From: Euryarchaeota archaeon UBA82
GTDB taxonomy: Archaea > Thermoplasmatota > Poseidoniia > Poseidoniales > Poseidoniaceae
Assembly (NCBI GenBank): GCA_002496635.1
Contig: DAKQ01000026.1
Coordinates: 1 to 11,428, forward strand
Direction: 5' to 3'
DNA: 11,428 bases
Shown here: positions 8,147 through 11,428 of the stretch, piece by piece
Position numbering within the stretch: the first letter of the stretch is position 1
Layout of the letters: the number at the start of each line of letters is the position of its first letter
Notes under the pieces: model-generated
The model's input: only the letters and a program-made list of their open reading frames with translations
The model's database searches: none
What the model was told of the DNA's origin: nothing
Program-made: the position numbers and the translations under genes

Positions 8147-9256
8147 ATGGGGAGAATCTTCAGGCTTATTTCCCGGCCGTTATTATCGGTTCAAGATTCA
8201 GAGAAGGCTCATGGCCGTTCTTTGCTCATGCTTAGGATCCTCTCTTCAAATCCCTTGACACGATTTATTCTTCGAACATTGTATAAACCGAATCATAACC
8301 TGCCTATCACAAGGTTTGGAATTAACTTTCAACACCCATTTGGCATAGCAGCTGGTATGGATAAGCGTGCAGAAGCGCTTAGAGGATGGGAATCTATTGG
8401 CTTAGGATTTTCAGAAATAGGGGGTGTGACGATGTTGGAACAAGAAGGAAATCAGAAACCTAGAATGTTTCGAAATGGAAAAGACAGAGCGCTTGTCAAC
8501 AGAATGGGATTTAATAATCCAGGTAGTGAAAAGGTTGCTCTACGCTTGAAAAAGTCACGAAAATTCAATCGACAAATTCCAGTCTGGGCTAATCTCGGAA
8601 AATCTAAATTGACTCCATTGGCTGAAGCAAAAGATGATTATGCAACCACATTAAGACGACTATGGCGTGATGTTGATGTCTTTGTGATCAATGTCTCCTC
8701 TCCAAATACGCCGGGGCTGAGAGAGTTACAACATGGGGACTATTTGGCGAGTATTATCAAAGAATGTATTTCTGAAAATTCAAAATCAGCAGATATGTAT
8801 GGAGGAGAGCCTAAACCTATTCTCATCAAAATCGCTCCTGATTTGTCTTTATCAGAATTAGAACAGATTCTTGATATTACTCTGACGGAAAAAATCGATG
8901 GGATTGTGGCAACCAATACAACACTGGAGCGTCCAAATGATGTGGATAAGACCTACCGAGAAAGTGGTGGCTGTTCTGGAACTCCCTTAACAATACGCAG
9001 CACTGAATTAATTCATCACATTTTTAAATACACAAAAGGGGAACTACCAATCGTCGGTGTTGGGGGTATAATGTCCTCCGAGGATGCTTGGGAGAAAATT
9101 ATCAACGGGGCATCACTGCTTCAAGCATATGCTGGATTTGTTTTCGAAGGCCCTGGATTAACCAAGGAAATTGTCAAAGGATTAAGAAAGAAATTACAGA
9201 AATCAGAATTCAAAACATTAGAAGATGCAATTGGGTCATCAGTAATTCTGGAATGA
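8147..9256 (+). CDS. pyrD: Dihydroorotate dehydrogenase, class 2 (quinone-dependent)
   Basis: The protein has 369 residues and carries out the fourth step of pyrimidine synthesis, oxidising dihydroorotate to orotate with FMN. The N-terminal segment (residues 1-35, with SEKAH) matches the class 2 extension that lies on the membrane and receives the quinone. Motifs in order are HPFGIAAGMDKRAE (63-76), RMGFNN (119-124), NLGKSK (149-154), NVSSPNTPGLR (182-192) with S185 at the position of the class 2 catalytic serine, KIAPDL (228-233), DGIVATNTT (251-259), GGCSGTPL (274-281) and IVGVGGI (302-308). The start ATG at 8147 is preceded by GGGGAG very close by, and starting here gives a full-length N-terminus. 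Class 1 enzymes would have Cys as base and no N-terminal helix pair. Confidence 0.95.
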   Translation: MGRIFRLISRPLLSVQDSEKAHGRSLLMLRILSSNPLTRFILRTLYKPNHNLPITRFGINFQHPFGIAAGMDKRAEALRGWESIGLGFSEIGGVTMLEQEGNQKPRMFRNGKDRALVNRMGFNNPGSEKVALRLKKSRKFNRQIPVWANLGKSKLTPLAEAKDDYATTLRRLWRDVDVFVINVSSPNTPGLRELQHGDYLASIIKECISENSKSADMYGGEPKPILIKIAPDLSLSELEQILDITLTEKIDGIVATNTTLERPNDVDKTYRESGGCSGTPLTIRSTELIHHIFKYTKGELPIVGVGGIMSSEDAWEKIINGASLLQAYAGFVFEGPGLTKEIVKGLRKKLQKSEFKTLEDAIGSSVILE

Positions 9257-9301
9257 GAGCAGATATTGAAATAGGAACTTGCCTAGGAGTGATTGAAGAG
9301 T

Positions 9302-9688
9302 ATGCTGTCATATCGTGTTCGACTCATGCTCATTGGTGGAGTCGTGACAATTGCACTCCTAGGGACAATCTTTCTTCAAGCACCTGCGCCAACATTAACT
9401 GTTGAAGAATTACTTGACAATTCATCAGATCATTTGGATGAAGATGTTGCAGTGCGTGGGGAAATCATGGATGGTTCAATCGATGAATTGAATATGACAT
9501 TTATTTTAGAAGGCCCAGATGAAAATCTTCTGGTTGATTATTCAAATGCTGGTTCAATTTCAAATGGCTTAGGCGATAATAGGACAGTATACGCTGAGGG
9601 AACATTCAAGGAAATCAATGGCAAATACGTTATCGAGGCTGATACAATCAAGACTTCGTGCCCTTCTAAATACGAGGAAGAAGCATAA
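9302..9688 (+). CDS. ccmE: Cytochrome c maturation protein CcmE, CxxxY variant
   Basis: This is a membrane-anchored haem chaperone of system I cytochrome c maturation with 128 residues. One transmembrane helix at about residues 7-25 is followed by a beta-rich OB-fold (VRGEIMDGSI, FILEG, YAEGTF, YVIEADTI). The usual CcmE carries haem on the His of an HxxxY motif at the end of the fold; here the matching segment reads KTSCPSKY, with C120 and Y124. CxxxY is the known variant of some archaea and sulfate reducers. No other ccm genes are in the window. The ATG at 9302 was chosen; a TTG at 9293 in frame would add three residues and lies 3 bases after AGGAG. It follows pyrD by 45 bases and may be co-transcribed with it. 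Confidence 0.85.
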   Translation: MLSYRVRLMLIGGVVTIALLGTIFLQAPAPTLTVEELLDNSSDHLDEDVAVRGEIMDGSIDELNMTFILEGPDENLLVDYSNAGSISNGLGDNRTVYAEGTFKEINGKYVIEADTIKTSCPSKYEEEA

Positions 9689-9721
9689 GTTGCTTCATCG
9701 TTTGATTGAAATAGACCTTCT

Positions 9722-10033
9722 CGCAGGCTCAGGTGGGATAGGTGGGGAGCTAGGCGTACCCTGTACCACAAATCGTCTTTATGGTGGGCTGAATGCCTCA
9801 GGGCGGCGAAAGCGGCTTTTGGGTTCCTGTATGCGGACGTAGATGTCTCGCCCCTACATGATCCGGGTGTTGAGAACCGTTTCCGGAAGGAAACGGGGAC
9901 CGAATAACCGGGGGAACAGGTCAGGCCGGGAACGGAGCATCCCTACCTGGGGCCATGGATGCTGTAGGGATTCGGGACGGAGGAAGTGTGCAGATTTGGC
10001 TCAAAAGTACGAGCGTCCACCTGAGGATTCCCA
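9722..10033 (+). ncRNA. ffs: Archaeal signal recognition particle RNA (7S RNA)
   Basis: This is the RNA core of the particle that brings nascent secretory and membrane proteins to the translocon. The ends are joined by a 9-base helix (9728-9736 with 10017-10025), as in archaeal helix 1. The Alu-type part contains GCTAGGC, CCTGTACC and a later GCCTCAGGG. Helix 5 pairs 9853-9858 with 9963-9968 and 9861-9864 with 9957-9960. Helix 6 is a perfect 8-base stem (9877-9884 with 9889-9896) closed by a GGAA loop, the GNAR loop that binds SRP19. Helix 8, the SRP54 site, shows GGTCAGG (9919-9925), a GGAA tetraloop (9929-9932) and AGCA (9936-9939). The length of about 310 is normal. Exact ends are estimated from pairing. 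GC content is visibly higher than in the neighbouring genes. Confidence 0.93.
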
Positions 10034-10036
10034 CTT

Positions 10037-10531
10037 TCAAATGTCAAATACCACGTCAGAATACCAACCCGGGCCTTCAAATGATGGTACTTCAGGCCAA
10101 TCCGATGCTATTTCTTGATTTTGTTTCACTTCCATAACAATCAGGTCTTGACGGGTTACTGCCTTGATTTCCACTTCTTTTTCAATGGAATCAGATGGAA
10201 TCCAAAGGACATGAGCCTGAAGATGAATCGTTTCTTTGTCCGCAGTAATTCGAATAGTGCTTTCAACCATCCACTTTCTTTCGACTTCATCTTGATACAA
10301 TACTTCTTCTAACCATTTAACAAGGAGAATACTATTCATTTCTTCATGAAGTGGAATTGAAACATTCCACACAGAAGAATGGTGAACTAGCTTTGGAATT
10401 ATTTGAGCAGATTCAGAGTCGATCAAATAATTTTGCATTCCGTAGGAAGTCTCTTCAAACAGTCTCTCAAAGGTTGCTGCATAAGAGCGTAAACCAATAT
10501 CTGCAGTAGTTGGTCTTAGCCATGAACTCAT
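10037..10531 (-). CDS. Archease, activator of the RtcB tRNA ligase
   Basis: The protein has 164 residues, slightly longer than the usual 135-145. Archease helps RtcB carry out rounds of guanylylation in tRNA splicing and RNA repair. The N-terminal motif is TTADIGLRSYA (8-18), corresponding to the family's HTADxGI with the His replaced by T8 but D11 kept. A helix at 21-35, the KWLEEVLY helix (72-79), the C-terminal EVEIKAVTRQDL (119-130), and the last VVFDI (160-164) with D163 all match the family. An insertion of about 15 residues lies between the KAVT strand and the C-terminus. It begins 9 bases after the kinase stop, with GAGG just upstream of the ATG at 10531, so coupling is likely. It ends a few bases from the SRP RNA on the other strand. 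No RtcB gene is seen here. Confidence 0.85.
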   Translation of the reverse strand: MSSWLRPTTADIGLRSYAATFERLFEETSYGMQNYLIDSESAQIIPKLVHHSSVWNVSIPLHEEMNSILLVKWLEEVLYQDEVERKWMVESTIRITADKETIHLQAHVLWIPSDSIEKEVEIKAVTRQDLIVMEVKQNQEIASDWPEVPSFEGPGWYSDVVFDI

Positions 10532-10540
10532 TTCCTCGCC

Positions 10541-11428
10541 TCAGCGTTTGGATACTTGGAGACTCCAAGCAATTTCTCCAATTCGATCGATCATATCGTC
10601 CAATCGTAATACAAATCGGTCAGTTCTATCCGCAGTTAGAATACATTCACTTGCGGCATTTGCTAACTGAGCGGTTTCATCCACAGTCAACCCCAATGAG
10701 ATCGCTGTAGCGACCGCAACTGCAGCAGCGTCTATCAACCCAATCATTTGTCGAATATCTTCCAACATACATGGAACATGTACCGTGTCAGCATCCTTTG
10801 AATGAATGGTGACTCCATCTTGTCCTTCAAGAATCACGAGATGTTTCCAATCATTCGATTTCAGTAATTTGACTGCAGCATCGGTACCAGTTGGTGATCC
10901 CAATCTTCTTCGCATTAATTCAAGCCCTTTCGATTGGAACATAACCCAATCTACACCTTTAGTTCGATGGAGTCCTGTCAATTTAGGATCGGCAATAATT
11001 GGGACATTTTGTGCTTTTGCAGCGGCGATGAGTCGTGCTGCACCTTCATCATTGAGGACACCTAATCCATAATCAGATAGGATGAGGCAAGAGGATTCAG
11101 GCAGAGCATTAATTGTTTGATCAATGAGTATTTTGGATGCATGTTCAGGGATTGGGTTTTCGTCTTCAATATCCCAGCGTAGAAGTAATTGTTCGCCACG
11201 TACGAGTCCTTCTCGAGCTCCCAATAAGCGTGTCTTGACAGTAGTAATCCTATCTTCCAAGACCGCTATACCTGACGTATCAACTCCTTCTTCATCGAGC
11301 ATATCCAAAACAGCAAGTCCAGGAGCATCGTCACCTATGACTCCATGAAGTTGGCTCGAAAGTCCAAGTGAATCAAGACCACGAGCCACGTGTGCAGCAG
11401 CTCCTACATCCTCATCTCTGGAAATCTC
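10541..11428 (-). CDS. PfkB-family sugar kinase, heptose-7-phosphate kinase-like, with altered active site (5' end outside window)
   Basis: The frame is open to the right edge, giving 295 visible residues; the N-terminus is missing. The codon at 11389 is an internal GTG (Val), not a clear start. The visible part begins with DVGAAAHVARGLDSLG, corresponding to the PGGAANVARNL motif of RfaE/HldE-type kinases. It continues with VIGDD, TTVKTR, EQLLLRWD, LSDYGLGVL and ADPK, all in the order and spacing of D-glycero-D-manno-heptose-7-phosphate kinases. Two active-site motifs are altered: the TPNxxE stretch reads MFQSKGLE, and the anion-hole GAGD reads GLID (10730-10741), keeping the Asp. Related kinases make nucleotide-activated heptose, but substrate and activity are inferred and uncertain here. 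It lies 9 bases upstream of the archease gene and is probably in the same transcript. Confidence 0.8.
   Translation of the reverse strand, partial: EISRDEDVGAAAHVARGLDSLGLSSQLHGVIGDDAPGLAVLDMLDEEGVDTSGIAVLEDRITTVKTRLLGAREGLVRGEQLLLRWDIEDENPIPEHASKILIDQTINALPESSCLILSDYGLGVLNDEGAARLIAAAKAQNVPIIADPKLTGLHRTKGVDWVMFQSKGLELMRRRLGSPTGTDAAVKLLKSNDWKHLVILEGQDGVTIHSKDADTVHVPCMLEDIRQMIGLIDAAAVAVATAISLGLTVDETAQLANAASECILTADRTDRFVLRLDDMIDRIGEIAWSLQVSKR

Noticed and set aside
9664..9673. TTCTAAATAC as a TATA box for the SRP RNA
   Set aside because: It is about 50 bases before the likely RNA start instead of about 25, and it encodes the SKY part of the CcmE motif, which explains its sequence.
9618..10137. 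Three plus-strand open frames of 60-91 codons across the SRP RNA
   Set aside because: They fall on the structured RNA and give Arg/Gly-rich peptides of the sort expected from high-GC RNA genes; the RNA helices explain the sequence.
11389..11391. GTG as the start of the PfkB-family gene
   Set aside because: The frame stays open upstream and the preceding 13 codons match the family (GAAAHVARGL); the true start lies outside the window.

Overview
The window most likely comes from an uncultured marine euryarchaeon, probably of the Marine Group II/III (Poseidoniia) type. The archaeal evidence is an SRP RNA with an archaeal fold (helix 1 closing the ends, helix 6 with a GNAR loop), a geranylgeranyl-reductase-family flavoprotein of ether-lipid synthesis, and an archease. 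Several genes have a bacterial flavour (TopB-type topoisomerase, class 2 dihydroorotate dehydrogenase, CcmE, a lipoprotein signal with lipobox). That mixture fits Poseidoniia but does not prove the lineage.

Layout. From about 8095 down to base 1, five minus-strand genes lie close together and may be one transcription unit: a small Cys-containing protein, a type IA topoisomerase, a geranylgeranyl reductase family protein, an unrecognised two-helix membrane protein whose start overlaps no more than a few bases with its upstream neighbour, and a large lipoprotein that runs off the left edge. The lipoprotein has calcium-binding thrombospondin type 3 repeats followed by the start of a peptide-N-glycosidase F (PNGase F) domain. 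From 8147 rightward on the plus strand come class 2 dihydroorotate dehydrogenase, a CcmE-type haem chaperone with the CxxxY variant motif, and the SRP RNA. From the right edge leftward on the minus strand come a truncated PfkB-family kinase related to heptose-7-phosphate kinases and an archease that ends only a few bases from the 3' end of the SRP RNA.

Most of the window is housekeeping (pyrimidine synthesis, lipid synthesis, DNA topology, protein targeting, tRNA ligation support). The unusual parts are the secreted PNGase-F-like lipoprotein, the CxxxY CcmE, the PfkB protein whose GAGD active-site motif has become GLID, and the two unrecognised proteins. No CRISPR array, insertion sequence, tRNA or attachment site was seen. 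No gene-free stretch exceeds 300 bases.
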